From the NCBI GenBank assembly GCA_017404505.1, contig JAFRCE010000022.1, positions 1 through 64,000 on the forward strand: a stretch of DNA of 64,000 nt, read 5' to 3'. Each line of letters opens with the position of its first letter. The stretch's first letter is position 1. The DNA is from Solobacterium sp. GTDB taxonomy: Bacteria > Bacillota_I > Bacilli_A > Erysipelotrichales > Erysipelotrichaceae. Made by a program: the position numbers and the translations under genes. Below the pieces are notes generated by a model. It saw only the letters and a program-made list of their open reading frames with translations. It did not search any database and was not told the DNA's origin. Below, piece by piece: positions 53,829 through 62,015 of this stretch.

Positions 53829-53853
53829 AAAAGAGACTGGAAAGTCTCTTTTT
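53829..53853 (+). terminator. Terminator of the 933-residue oxidoreductase gene
   Basis: AAGAGACT, GGAA loop, AGTCTCTT, then T run. Confidence 0.88.
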
Positions 53854-53892
53854 CATATGTATGTATATAATGGTGAAGAGAGGAACGAAGCG

Positions 53893-55425
53893 ATGAGTGA
53901 AAGTAATTACCTGAGTTATTTCAAACAGTCGATCATTGAAAGAGCGTATTACTATTACGAAAATGACTACGTTCATAACCTGCACCGGGAAAACGGCCAT
54001 GTGATCACGGCGGCGGTGGAAGGCAGCGGCAGCGTGCCTTATAACGTGCGCATCGATCTGATGCATCCGCATGCCTCGGAATGCACGTGTCCCTATGCCG
54101 AAAAAGGTAAAATGTGCAAACATATGGCAGCTGTTTTCTTCACGGCTTTTCCGGAAGAAGCCCGTGAATACGAAGAGTACCTGGAAGGCGAAGATTATGA
54201 CGCATATCAGGAAGACTTCGCCTGGGACGAGAATGAGCGCGATCATCTGCCGGCCAATTTTGAACACCTGCTTGACATGTTCCTTTCCGCTCTTGATGAG
54301 AGGGAAAAAGCGCAGCTGCTGCGGGAAGAACTGATGCGGCATCCCAGCGAGACATATGACACCTATCTGCGGCAGCTGTATCAGAAATCACGGCAGAATG
54401 AGAAGGTCCGCTACATCGATTCGATTCACGACATGATGAGCCGCATGGCACCGCAGTATGCCAGCAGTTCGGCAGACTTCGAAAAACCGGTTTTGACAGA
54501 TGCGGCCCGCAAGGAACTGGACGAAAACGAAGATCCGGAAATCATCAGCGACATGGTCCGGCTGCTGAAGGACGTCCGGCTGTATTCCTTCGCGGACGCG
54601 GTATGGATGGCGAAATATCTTTGCCGCTACGATACGGCTGTTTCGCTTGGCCGATTCCGCACGGACCTGGAAGATCAGGCCGGTCTGCTGTGGGAAGTCG
54701 TGCATCCATATGGCCGCCATCCGCTCGACAATCTTCTGCCGGCGCTTTACGAACTGTCGGATGAGCAGGATGCGGATCAGCTGGCTTTTGAACTGCTGAG
54801 ATATGTGCAGTTTCCGTCCTTCGCGGAATATGTGATCGATCACGAAAAGGATGTTCCCGCTCTGTATGCCCATTTCCGTGATCAGATGAGCCGGACCCGC
54901 TTCAATCAGCGGGCTGTCCATCATACCCTGCATCTGTTCGCTGATAAACTGGGAAAGCAGGAAATCCATGATCTGGCCGATTATTATGATTTTGTCTATA
55001 ACTTCAACCGCGCCGCTCTCGACCGGCTGCGCGGCAGTGCTCATTTCACGGACGTGTTCCTGGATAAGCTTCTGCAGCAGAAGCCGCACATTGTCAAGGA
55101 AACGCTGGCCGTCCTGCATCGGACCGAACAGCTGTTTGCCTTTTTGAAAAAGGAAAATGACATCTGGGGAATGATCCAGTACGCGCCGTTGCTGGATGAG
55201 AAATACCATCAGGAACTGGCGGATATCTTTACAAAAGAATTCTATGACAATCTGAAAAACGCTTCCCAGCGTACTGATTACGCCCATGCCTGTCAGTATA
55301 TCCGGGCACTGGCCACCCTGGCCGGCGGGGATGAGATCATTGACCATATTGTCAGTGATCTGCAGAAACAGGATCAGTATGTCCGAAGGAGGGCACTGTT
55401 TGAGGAAATCGCCAAAGCAAGATGA
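53893..55425 (+). CDS. SWIM zinc-finger domain protein
   Basis: 510 residues from ATG 53893, which has AGAGAGG about nine bases upstream; the longer open frame begins within the previous terminator region. The SWIM motif CTCPYAEKGKMCKHMAAVFF (CxC...CxH) is at about residues 58-77, a zinc site that binds DNA or protein. The remainder is helical repeats without a helicase or nuclease domain. SWIM proteins often sit beside SNF2 helicases, but none is adjacent here. Role unknown. Confidence 0.82.
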   Translation: MSESNYLSYFKQSIIERAYYYYENDYVHNLHRENGHVITAAVEGSGSVPYNVRIDLMHPHASECTCPYAEKGKMCKHMAAVFFTAFPEEAREYEEYLEGEDYDAYQEDFAWDENERDHLPANFEHLLDMFLSALDEREKAQLLREELMRHPSETYDTYLRQLYQKSRQNEKVRYIDSIHDMMSRMAPQYASSSADFEKPVLTDAARKELDENEDPEIISDMVRLLKDVRLYSFADAVWMAKYLCRYDTAVSLGRFRTDLEDQAGLLWEVVHPYGRHPLDNLLPALYELSDEQDADQLAFELLRYVQFPSFAEYVIDHEKDVPALYAHFRDQMSRTRFNQRAVHHTLHLFADKLGKQEIHDLADYYDFVYNFNRAALDRLRGSAHFTDVFLDKLLQQKPHIVKETLAVLHRTEQLFAFLKKENDIWGMIQYAPLLDEKYHQELADIFTKEFYDNLKNASQRTDYAHACQYIRALATLAGGDEIIDHIVSDLQKQDQYVRRRALFEEIAKAR

Positions 55426-55451
55426 CAGCTGTGACGCTGTCTTTCTTTTTA
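55424..55451 (+). terminator. Terminator of the SWIM protein gene
   Basis: GACAGC (55424-55429), TGTGAC loop, GCTGTC (55436-55441), then TTTCTTTTT; overlaps the stop codon. Confidence 0.75.
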
Positions 55452-55465
55452 TTTACATATTTTTT

Positions 55466-55491
55466 TAACATGACATACAGATGTCATGTTA
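55466..55491. promoter_or_regulatory. Perfect operator palindrome of the WYL operon
   Basis: TAACATGACAT (55466-55476), ACAG, ATGTCATGTTA (55481-55491): an 11-bp perfect inverted repeat 33 bases before the regulator start. Most likely the autoregulatory site of the WYL protein. Confidence 0.72.
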
Positions 55492-55524
55492 CCTTTGCTA
55501 ACATAATAATGGAGAGAAGAAACG

Positions 55525-56436
55525 ATGAAGATTGACAGACTGATCGGCATTCTGTCGGTATTGCTGCAGAAAGATCAGGTGACGGCGCCGCAGCTGGCGG
55601 AACAGTTTGAAGTATCACGGCGGACCATCAGCCGGGATATCGAGGATCTGTGCAAAGCCGGCATTCCGATCATGACCATGCAGGGAACCGGCGGCGGCAT
55701 CCGCATTATGGACGGTTACCGGATGGACAGGACATTGCTGACATCAAGAGATATGAAAATGATCCTGGCCGGACTGCGCTCACTGGATTCGATCAGCGGC
55801 AGCACCTATTACAGCCAGCTGATGGAAAAGATCCAGAGCGGTTCCTCCCGGTTTGTCAGCGGCCGTGACGCGATTCTGATCGATCTTTCTTCCTGGTACA
55901 AGGAAAGCCTGACACCCAAGATTGACCTGATCCAGACGGCCATCGACGACAGTCATCTGATCACGTTCCGTTATTACGCGCCGGCAGGTGAAAGCCTGAG
56001 AACGATCGAACCGTATGATCTTGTCTTCCGCTGGTCCAGCTGGTATGTCTGGGGCTGGTGTACAGAACGTAAAGATTACCGGCTGTTCAAACTGAACCGG
56101 ATGACAGAACTGAGAGAAACGTCAGAAACTTACGAGAAAAGAAACGCGCCGCTGCCGGATCTGTCCACTGAGAAGATCTTTCCCGGTGATATCAAAGTCC
56201 GGGCCCTGTTTGCATCAGATGTCAAATGGCGGCTGGTGGATGAGTTCGGACCGGACTGCTTTATAGAGACAGAAGACGGGAAACTGCTGTTTACCGCGGA
56301 TTACACCGATATGGAAAATCTGATCAGCTGGCTGATGACGTTCGCTGACAAAGCGGAAGTACTGGAACCGTCAGAAGCAAGAGAAAGAATGAAACAGAAT
56401 GTGACGAAGATGATGAGCATCTACACAGGGGAGTGA
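55525..56436 (+). CDS. YafY/DeoR-like HTH regulator with WYL domain
   Basis: 303 residues. Residues 1-60 form the HTH_11 winged helix (KIDRLIGILSVLLQKDQVTA, QLAEQFEVSRRTISRDIEDL). Residues ~130-215 are the WYL ligand-binding domain (AIDDSHLITFRYYAPAGES, RWSSWYVWGWCTERKDYRLF). The C-terminal WCX part follows. WYL regulators sense nucleic-acid or small-molecule ligands. First gene of a four-gene operon with spacings of 2 to 6 bases, behind its own palindrome. Confidence 0.92.
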   Translation: MKIDRLIGILSVLLQKDQVTAPQLAEQFEVSRRTISRDIEDLCKAGIPIMTMQGTGGGIRIMDGYRMDRTLLTSRDMKMILAGLRSLDSISGSTYYSQLMEKIQSGSSRFVSGRDAILIDLSSWYKESLTPKIDLIQTAIDDSHLITFRYYAPAGESLRTIEPYDLVFRWSSWYVWGWCTERKDYRLFKLNRMTELRETSETYEKRNAPLPDLSTEKIFPGDIKVRALFASDVKWRLVDEFGPDCFIETEDGKLLFTADYTDMENLISWLMTFADKAEVLEPSEARERMKQNVTKMMSIYTGE

Positions 56437-56442
56437 TGTGAC

Positions 56443-57078
56443 ATGGCATTTGATTATAAGAAAGAATACAAAGAGTTTTACATGCCCAAGGCAAAGCCGG
56501 AGATCGTGGAAATTCCGGCGATGAATTATCTGGCTGTCCGGGGCAGCGGCGATCCCAATCCGGAAGACAGCGACTATAAAAAGGCAATCGGTCTTCTGTA
56601 CGGCATCGCCTTCACCATCAAAATGAGTAAAAAGAGCGGACATCAGATCGACGGGTTTTTCGATTATGTCGTGCCGCCGCTGGAAGGCTTCTGGCAGCAG
56701 GAGGGAATCATGGGCATGGACTACAGCAGGAAAGATGCCTTTCAGTGGATCTCGGTGATCCGGCTGCCGGATTTTGTCAGAGAAGAAGACTTCCGGTGGG
56801 CCGTGCAGGAAGCGGAACGAAAGAAACAGCAGGACTTTTCGCGGGTCGAATTTCTGAGGGTCGAGGAAGGTCTCTGCGTGCAGTGCATGCATATCGGGCT
56901 GTATGATGACGAACCGGCGACCGTCGCCCTGATGGATGCCTATATTGCCGAAAAAGGATATGTCAATGACATCAGTGAGGAACGCATGCATCATGAGATC
57001 TATCTTTCGGACGCAAGACGAACAGCGCCGGAAAAACTCAGGACGGTGATCCGTCATCCGATCCGGAAAGGGGAATAA
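56443..57078 (+). CDS. GyrI-like small-molecule-binding domain protein
   Basis: 211 residues. Opening FDYKKEYKEFYMPKAKPEIVEIPAMNYLAVRGSGDPN and the later GFFDYVVPPLEGFWQQEG are typical of the GyrI-like/SRPBCC-unrelated ligand-binding family also found in transcription activators. It lacks any DNA-binding domain. Such stand-alone proteins often bind or hydrolyse toxic small molecules. Lies 6 bases after the WYL regulator in one operon. Confidence 0.88.
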   Translation: MAFDYKKEYKEFYMPKAKPEIVEIPAMNYLAVRGSGDPNPEDSDYKKAIGLLYGIAFTIKMSKKSGHQIDGFFDYVVPPLEGFWQQEGIMGMDYSRKDAFQWISVIRLPDFVREEDFRWAVQEAERKKQQDFSRVEFLRVEEGLCVQCMHIGLYDDEPATVALMDAYIAEKGYVNDISEERMHHEIYLSDARRTAPEKLRTVIRHPIRKGE

Positions 57079-57080
57079 GC

Positions 57081-57827
57081 ATGGAATACATTCAGATCAC
57101 GAAAGAGAATCTGGAACAGGAACATATCTGCTGTGCCATTTCGAACAATAAAGATATCCAGGTTTCTTCCAAGAAGGCATGGCTGCGGGACCGTCTGGAC
57201 GAAGGTCTTGTCTTTCTGAAAAGCACGGAGCGCGGCAAATGTTTTATCGAATACATCCCGGCGGAATACGCATGGGTTCCGATTCTTGCCGATTCGTATA
57301 TGTATATTGACTGTCTCTGGGTATCCGGTTCTCTGAAGGGGCATGGTTATTCCAGCGATCTGCTGAACGCGTGCATCGCCGACAGCAAAACGAAAGGCAA
57401 AATTGGTCTTTGCATTCTGTCGTCGGCGAAGAAAAGAGGGTTTCTGGCTGATCCGAAATACCTGAAATACAAAGGCTTTACGGTGGCGGACGAAGCGGAC
57501 AACGGCATCCAGCTCTGGTATCTGCCGTTCGCGGAAAATGCAGAGAAGCCGCAGTTTAAAGAATGCGCCCGTCATCCGCATACGGAGGCAGCCGGCTTTG
57601 TGCTGTACTATACGCATCAATGCCCGTTCACGGCTAAATACGTGCCGATCCTGAAACAGTACGCGGATGAAAAAGGCATTCCGTTTGAAGTCATTCATAT
57701 CACCGATCGAAAGACGGCGCAGAACGCGCCGACACCGGTCACGAATTACGCGCTGTTCAAAGACGGGAAATACCTGACAAACGAAGTGCAGAACGTGAAT
57801 AAATTCGGAAAATTGCGCAACGGGTGA
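57081..57827 (+). CDS. GNAT acetyltransferase with C-terminal YoaP-like domain
   Basis: 248 residues. Residues 1-155 are a GNAT fold (MYIDCLWVSGSLKGHGYSSDLLNACIADSKTKG carries the acetyl-CoA loop). Residues ~170-248 match the YoaP domain: FVLYYTHQCPFTAKYVPILKQYADEKGI and TPVTNYALFKDGKYLTNE, thioredoxin-like in shape with a single Cys. Substrate unknown. Two bases from the GyrI-like gene. Confidence 0.88.
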   Translation: MEYIQITKENLEQEHICCAISNNKDIQVSSKKAWLRDRLDEGLVFLKSTERGKCFIEYIPAEYAWVPILADSYMYIDCLWVSGSLKGHGYSSDLLNACIADSKTKGKIGLCILSSAKKRGFLADPKYLKYKGFTVADEADNGIQLWYLPFAENAEKPQFKECARHPHTEAAGFVLYYTHQCPFTAKYVPILKQYADEKGIPFEVIHITDRKTAQNAPTPVTNYALFKDGKYLTNEVQNVNKFGKLRNG

Positions 57828-57831
57828 ATCT

Positions 57832-58170
57832 ATGGGCAAAAGAGAAAACAGAGAGATGATGGCGTACGTGGCGGATCAGCTTTCCGATCTGGAGGACTTC
57901 CGCTATATCGCCATGATGGGCGGCTATATCTGCTATTACGATGACCGGATCTTCGGCGGCATTTATGAATCCGGTGAACTGCTGATCAGGGATACGGAAG
58001 CGGCCCGCCGGTACATGCCGGACAGCCACCTCGTTCTTCCTTACGAAGGTGCCGGTGAGATGCTGGTGTGCACGATCCTGGATAACCGCCGGGAACTGCA
58101 GGAGATGATCCGGGAAATGTGGCAGGAACTGCCGGCCCGGAAAACCAGAAAGAAAAAAGGTGCAGCCTGA
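57832..58170 (+). CDS. TfoX/Sxy N-terminal-domain-like protein
   Basis: 112 residues. AMMGGYICYYDDRIFGGIYESGELLIRDTEAARRYMP and MLVCTILDNRRELQEMIREMW match the short TfoX-N family common in Bacillota. Competence regulation is known only for proteobacterial Sxy; short versions like this have no settled role. The basic end (RKTRKKKGAA) may touch nucleic acid. Last gene of the WYL operon. Confidence 0.82.
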   Translation: MGKRENREMMAYVADQLSDLEDFRYIAMMGGYICYYDDRIFGGIYESGELLIRDTEAARRYMPDSHLVLPYEGAGEMLVCTILDNRRELQEMIREMWQELPARKTRKKKGAA

Positions 58171-58187
58171 CGGGCTGCACTTTACTT
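58154..58187. terminator. Bidirectional terminator between the WYL operon and the acyl operon
   Basis: GTGCAGCC (58160-58167) and GGCTGCAC (58173-58180), with A and T runs outside. The TfoX-like stop codon lies in the loop. Confidence 0.85.
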
Positions 58188-58883
58188 CACTTCCATCCGG
58201 AAACAGGTCTGATCATTGACGGATCCTTCCAGATAGCAGGTGTCATCCGTGACAAGTGTATGGAGGATCAGTTCGTCCCGGCAGCGGACTTCATGATGGT
58301 ATTCCATGCGGATGACATGCAGGGAAGGATCGTTTCTTGTGATTGTGTCGTCAAAGAGATCAAAGTAGCGGGTATTGTTCATGTGGCCGTTCAGATCACA
58401 GTAACTGAAAGGGACATGGAAGACACTTTCCTGATCTGTCTGCCGCGGTGTGATGCGCGTCGGCAGAGGATACTCCGTGCCGTGCTGCTCACCTTCGACG
58501 GCGATGCCGTTTTTGTCCGGAAAGATCATCCGTCTTGTCTTCTGATCGATCAGAGCCCAGAGCGCGCTGCCTTCGATCAGCAGGTTTCCGGCTTTGTCAT
58601 GGATCTGATAGTAGCGGGGAAAGAGAACGTGCATGGTGTTTCCCGGCCAGGAGGAAACGGTGATTTCGTCATCATAGCCGGGCATGTCATGAATTTTCAC
58701 TTCCTGCTGCATGATGACCCAGAGAAAACCCTGATCCAGGGTTTTTTCACGGCCGGCGCCGAGCTGCTCGGTATGGGCGATGGAAATTTCCTGCAGCATT
58801 TCAAACAGGGTCGAAGTGCGCAGTTTCCGGTACATGTTGACGTCTTTGTTTTTCAGTTTGCAGGAAGTACGATATATGCTCAT
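58182..58883 (-). CDS. Acyl-ACP thioesterase (FatA type)
   Basis: 233 residues, double hot-dog fold. First hot-dog: SIAHTEQLGAGREKTLDQGFLWVIMQQEV. Second: the conserved SYCDLNGHMNNTRYFDLFDD, with the Asn/His of the active site. Releases free fatty acid from acyl-ACP. Its start overlaps the acyl carrier protein stop by four bases, so the carrier next door is its likely partner. Confidence 0.9.
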   Translation of the reverse strand: MSIYRTSCKLKNKDVNMYRKLRTSTLFEMLQEISIAHTEQLGAGREKTLDQGFLWVIMQQEVKIHDMPGYDDEITVSSWPGNTMHVLFPRYYQIHDKAGNLLIEGSALWALIDQKTRRMIFPDKNGIAVEGEQHGTEYPLPTRITPRQTDQESVFHVPFSYCDLNGHMNNTRYFDLFDDTITRNDPSLHVIRMEYHHEVRCRDELILHTLVTDDTCYLEGSVNDQTCFRMEVK

Positions 58884-59140
58884 TGTTCTTCCTTCGGCAG
58901 GTATTTCATGACGGTATCGACGATATCACCCAGAGTGATCATCTTCGACCATTTGTCATCGGGAATATGAATGTTGAACATGCCTTCCAGTTTGGTGACG
59001 ACAAGGATGAAACCCATGGAGTCGATCGCTGTTTCGTTATTCAGGACAGTGTCTTCCGTCAGTTCGCCTTTGATCATTTCCGGAACGTTGTCCATGATCA
59101 CTTTTTTTGTTTTTGCCAGTACTTCGTCGCGTGTAATCAT
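58880..59140 (-). CDS. Acyl carrier protein (dedicated)
   Basis: 86 residues from the ATG at 59140, the size of stand-alone carriers; the longer frame upstream overlaps the ligase and is spurious. The phosphopantetheine serine is in NNETAIDSMGFILVVTKLE (Ser near 45). FNIHIPDDKWSKMITLGDIVDTVMKYL completes helices III and IV. The sequence is not that of a housekeeping AcpP (which has DSLD), in keeping with a dedicated pathway. Overlaps both neighbours by ATGA. Confidence 0.88.
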   Translation of the reverse strand: MITRDEVLAKTKKVIMDNVPEMIKGELTEDTVLNNETAIDSMGFILVVTKLEGMFNIHIPDDKWSKMITLGDIVDTVMKYLPKEEQ

Positions 59141-60486
59141 AATTCTTCGATCTCCTTTTCGAGTTTCCATCTCTGCAGTTTGCCGGTTGCGGTACGGGAG
59201 AGCGGATGGTTCAGTACGATGATATCCGTGATCTGCCTGCCGCGGGGCTGCAGACGGTTGTTTTCGTTGACGATCTGCCATAAGGCATCGCGGTCGCATT
59301 CCGCTTCCAGCACGAGAACCGGCCGGCCGTCTTTCAGGGCGACAGCGAGGTTCTCATTGCCGATCTTTTCTGCCAGTTCGCTTTCATATTCCGGCAGGAA
59401 GATCTTGGTGCCGTCACTGAGAACGAGAATGTCCTTTTTTCTTCCCGTCAGGTGCAGACGGCCGTCCGCGTCGAGATAGCCGAGGTCACCGGTATGAAGG
59501 ACGCCGTTCTGAACGGTGCTGATGGAATCGGAGGAATGTTTGTAATAACCCTGCATCATGCAGGTTCTGCTTTCAATCAGGATCTCGCCGTCTTCGGCGA
59601 TCGAGATTTTATCGTCCGGACAGATATCGAGCGCCCGCGGATCACCGCCGGTGCTGATCGCGACACCGGAGCTGGTTTCCGTCAGGCCATAGCCGAAGGA
59701 CAGCTGAATGCCCCGGTCTTTCACTGCCTGCATGAGTTCGTCACTGCAGTCGCCGGCACCAAGCAGGATCAGTCTGAGCTCTTCGTTGAGAGCGCCGGTT
59801 TTCATCAAAAACTGCAGCAGGGAAGGCACGGCGCTGATGACCGTCGGTCTGAAGTAGGCACAGTCGTCGATGTAATGACGCACACCGCGGCCAAGCGCAA
59901 CGGGTACTTTGTTGAACATGGGCCAGAGCAGGGTGCAGACAAAACCGAAGACATGGGCATGTGGCAGCAGCGACAGAAGCAGGTCGCCTTCCTTCAGCGG
60001 CAGCATCTGCGAGCCGTTCCAGGCACTCTGCATCAGACTGTAGTCGGAAAGAACGACCGCCTTGGAGCGGCTGGTCGTGCCGCTGGTGAAGAACAGGATC
60101 CGGCTGGATCCGTCGAAGATACCGTTCGTCAGATAAGGCGTGCAGGCTTCGATATGTTCGGGCCGGCCGTAGACGGTATCACAGTCGGCATACTGAATCA
60201 GCTGGGGCACGAATTCCATTGGCGTGGACGGATCGATCAGAACGGTCTGCAGACCGCCGATCACGGCCGCGAAGATCTTGATGACGCTGGCAAGAGTGCC
60301 GTCGGCGAAGATGGCGATGCAGGTTTTGCCGGATGTCTGCAGCTGCTGCGAGCGCAGTAAAACCGCGACATAGAATTCACCGTATGTCATACGGCAGATG
60401 CCGTTTTCTTCATAGATAAAAGCCGTATCATCGGGATGATGATCCGCCATGTATTCAAGCAAATGCCGAAAGCCGGAAAAACGCAT
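59137..60486 (-). CDS. AMP-binding acyl ligase (acyl-ACP/CoA synthetase-like)
   Basis: 449 residues, short for the ANL superfamily. Phosphate loop ILFFTSGTTSRSKAVVLSDYS; adenine site QLSFGYGLTETSSGVA; Asp motif LHTGDLGYLDADGRLHLTGRKKDILVLSDG; catalytic C-terminal Lys in RTATGKLQRWKLEKE. With the carrier protein encoded next, it most likely activates a free acid as acyl-AMP and loads the carrier. First gene of the operon; promoter at 60503-60532. Confidence 0.88.
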   Translation of the reverse strand: MRFSGFRHLLEYMADHHPDDTAFIYEENGICRMTYGEFYVAVLLRSQQLQTSGKTCIAIFADGTLASVIKIFAAVIGGLQTVLIDPSTPMEFVPQLIQYADCDTVYGRPEHIEACTPYLTNGIFDGSSRILFFTSGTTSRSKAVVLSDYSLMQSAWNGSQMLPLKEGDLLLSLLPHAHVFGFVCTLLWPMFNKVPVALGRGVRHYIDDCAYFRPTVISAVPSLLQFLMKTGALNEELRLILLGAGDCSDELMQAVKDRGIQLSFGYGLTETSSGVAISTGGDPRALDICPDDKISIAEDGEILIESRTCMMQGYYKHSSDSISTVQNGVLHTGDLGYLDADGRLHLTGRKKDILVLSDGTKIFLPEYESELAEKIGNENLAVALKDGRPVLVLEAECDRDALWQIVNENNRLQPRGRQITDIIVLNHPLSRTATGKLQRWKLEKEIEEL

Positions 60487-60502
60487 AAATATACCTGAAA
60501 AA

Positions 60503-60532
60503 AGTATATCACACTTGTAAAATGATTCACAA
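60503..60532 (-). promoter_or_regulatory. Promoter of the ligase-ACP-thioesterase operon
   Basis: On the minus strand TTGTGA (60532-60527), 18-base spacer, TATACT (60508-60503), 16 bases before the ligase start. Confidence 0.55.
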
Positions 60533-60561
60533 AAAAGCAGTATTTATAAACTGTTCGGTAG

Positions 60562-60567
60562 TATAAT
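60562..60567 (+). promoter_or_regulatory. -10 box of the fatty acid isomerase-like gene
   Basis: TATAAT 27 bases upstream of the start at 60595, with CAAGGAG as ribosome site in between. No good -35, so an activator or extended contact may be needed. Confidence 0.5.
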
Positions 60568-60594
60568 GAGATTTACAAGGAGTTCATTAAGAAA

Positions 60595-61950
60595 ATGGAT
60601 AAGAATACAAAAATCTGCATCATCGGTGCAGGACCGGCAGGCCTTTCTGCGGGTATGTATCTCGAACAGAAGGGATACGAAAACTACACAATTCTGGAAA
60701 GAAATGATCATGTCGGCGGCAAGTGCCACAGTCCGCACTACAATGGCAGACGCTATGAGATGGGCGCCATCATGGGTGTTCCTTCCTACTACGCCGTTCA
60801 TGACGTCGAAGAATTCTGCGGCATCACCCATGACGGACCGCAGCTGAACCGTAATTACAAGGACAAGACCGGCAAGGTCATCGAACCGTTTGAACCGAAG
60901 AAGAACATCATGAAGATTCCCCGTCTTCTGAAGATGAAACAGGAAGTCAAGAAGCTCGGTGAGATCCTGGAAACAAAATACAAGGGCTATGACGTCAACG
61001 GTCACCGCGGTGTCGCGCAGGGCCGCTATGACGGCTTCGCTGTCACGCCGGACCGTGAACCGGTTTCCGGTGTCAACGAGAATCTGAAGGATCTCGCGCT
61101 GCCGTTTAAAGACTGGTGCAAGCTGAACGACGTCGAACTGACCCAGGATATCTGGATCGGTCCGTTCACTTCCTTCGGCTACGGCTACTTCGACGAGATC
61201 CCGGCCGCTTATGTTCTGAAATATCTGGACTTCCAGACCTGCATGAACTTCGTCAAGATCAATCTCTGGACCTGGAAGGAAGGCACGCAGTATATCTGGG
61301 AATGCCTCGATGCCAAACTGAAGAACCACGCCCGTCTCAACAGCGACATCACGAAGGTCGAGCGCAAGGACGGCAAGGTTTATGTCACCGTCAACGGCGA
61401 AACGGAAGAATATGACAAGCTGATCGTCACCGCGCCGCTGCAGTATTTCCCGGACTATGCCGATGCCCGTGAAGACGAAAAGAAATACTTCGGCAAGATC
61501 GACTACGAGCGCTATGACGTTCTGGCTGTCGAAACAAAACCGGAAGACCATCCGGACATCTCCTACTATGTATTCGACAACATGACGCCGGAACGCCTGG
61601 GTCATCTGATGGTTTACTACAGAAGATGGAGAGACACGAAGGATCAGGTCATTACCACTTACGCGCTGCGCAAGCACAAGAATTCCGAAGAGATCCCGTA
61701 TGAAGTATGCAAGCAGACAGTTCTCAACGATCTGAAGACGATGCACAATCCGGCGTCGAATGTCGTCAATGAGCAGTCCTGGTATTACTTCCCGCACGTC
61801 TTCTCGGAAGACTACGCGGCCGGCTGGTACGATGACGTAGAAGCCATGCAGGGCAAGTATGACACATACTATGCCGGTGAAGTCATGAGCTTCGGCGACA
61901 TGGACGAAACCGCTGAATACTCCCGCGAACTCGTCGAACGTTTCTTCTGA
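60595..61950 (+). CDS. FAD-dependent polyunsaturated fatty acid isomerase-like protein
   Basis: 451 residues. FAD loop ICIIGAGPAGLSAGMYLEQKG. From memory the match to the Propionibacterium (Cutibacterium) acnes linoleate isomerase PAI extends end to end: GGKCHSPHYNGRRYEMGAIM, FGYGYFDEIPAAYVLKYLDF, NMTPERLGHLMVYYRRW, WYYFPHVFSEDYAAGWYDD and the closing YAGEVMSFGDMDE with SRELVERFF. PAI moves a double bond in free linoleate to give trans-10,cis-12 conjugated linoleate using FAD without net redox. The insert at about residues 120-165 is longer than I recall for PAI. It is divergent from an acyl ligase/ACP/thioesterase operon and precedes two redox genes, all consistent with fatty-acid work. Exact substrate unproven. 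Confidence 0.8.
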   Translation: MDKNTKICIIGAGPAGLSAGMYLEQKGYENYTILERNDHVGGKCHSPHYNGRRYEMGAIMGVPSYYAVHDVEEFCGITHDGPQLNRNYKDKTGKVIEPFEPKKNIMKIPRLLKMKQEVKKLGEILETKYKGYDVNGHRGVAQGRYDGFAVTPDREPVSGVNENLKDLALPFKDWCKLNDVELTQDIWIGPFTSFGYGYFDEIPAAYVLKYLDFQTCMNFVKINLWTWKEGTQYIWECLDAKLKNHARLNSDITKVERKDGKVYVTVNGETEEYDKLIVTAPLQYFPDYADAREDEKKYFGKIDYERYDVLAVETKPEDHPDISYYVFDNMTPERLGHLMVYYRRWRDTKDQVITTYALRKHKNSEEIPYEVCKQTVLNDLKTMHNPASNVVNEQSWYYFPHVFSEDYAAGWYDDVEAMQGKYDTYYAGEVMSFGDMDETAEYSRELVERFF

Positions 61951-61961
61951 TCACAAAGACA

Positions 61962-61998
61962 GCCTCTTATCCGTACCTTTACAGATAAGAGGCTTTTT
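61962..61998 (+). terminator. Terminator after the isomerase-like gene
   Basis: GCCTCTTATC (61962-61971), twelve-base loop, GATAAGAGGC (61984-61993), five T. The next gene starts 18 bases later, so it depends on read-through or a hidden promoter. Confidence 0.88.
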
Positions 61999-62015
61999 CG
62001 GAAAGGTAAACAAGT

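Noticed and set aside
58880..59299. 139-codon version of the acyl carrier protein
   Set aside because: The extra 53 residues overlap the ligase gene in another frame and look random. The 86-residue form from 59140 matches carrier protein length.
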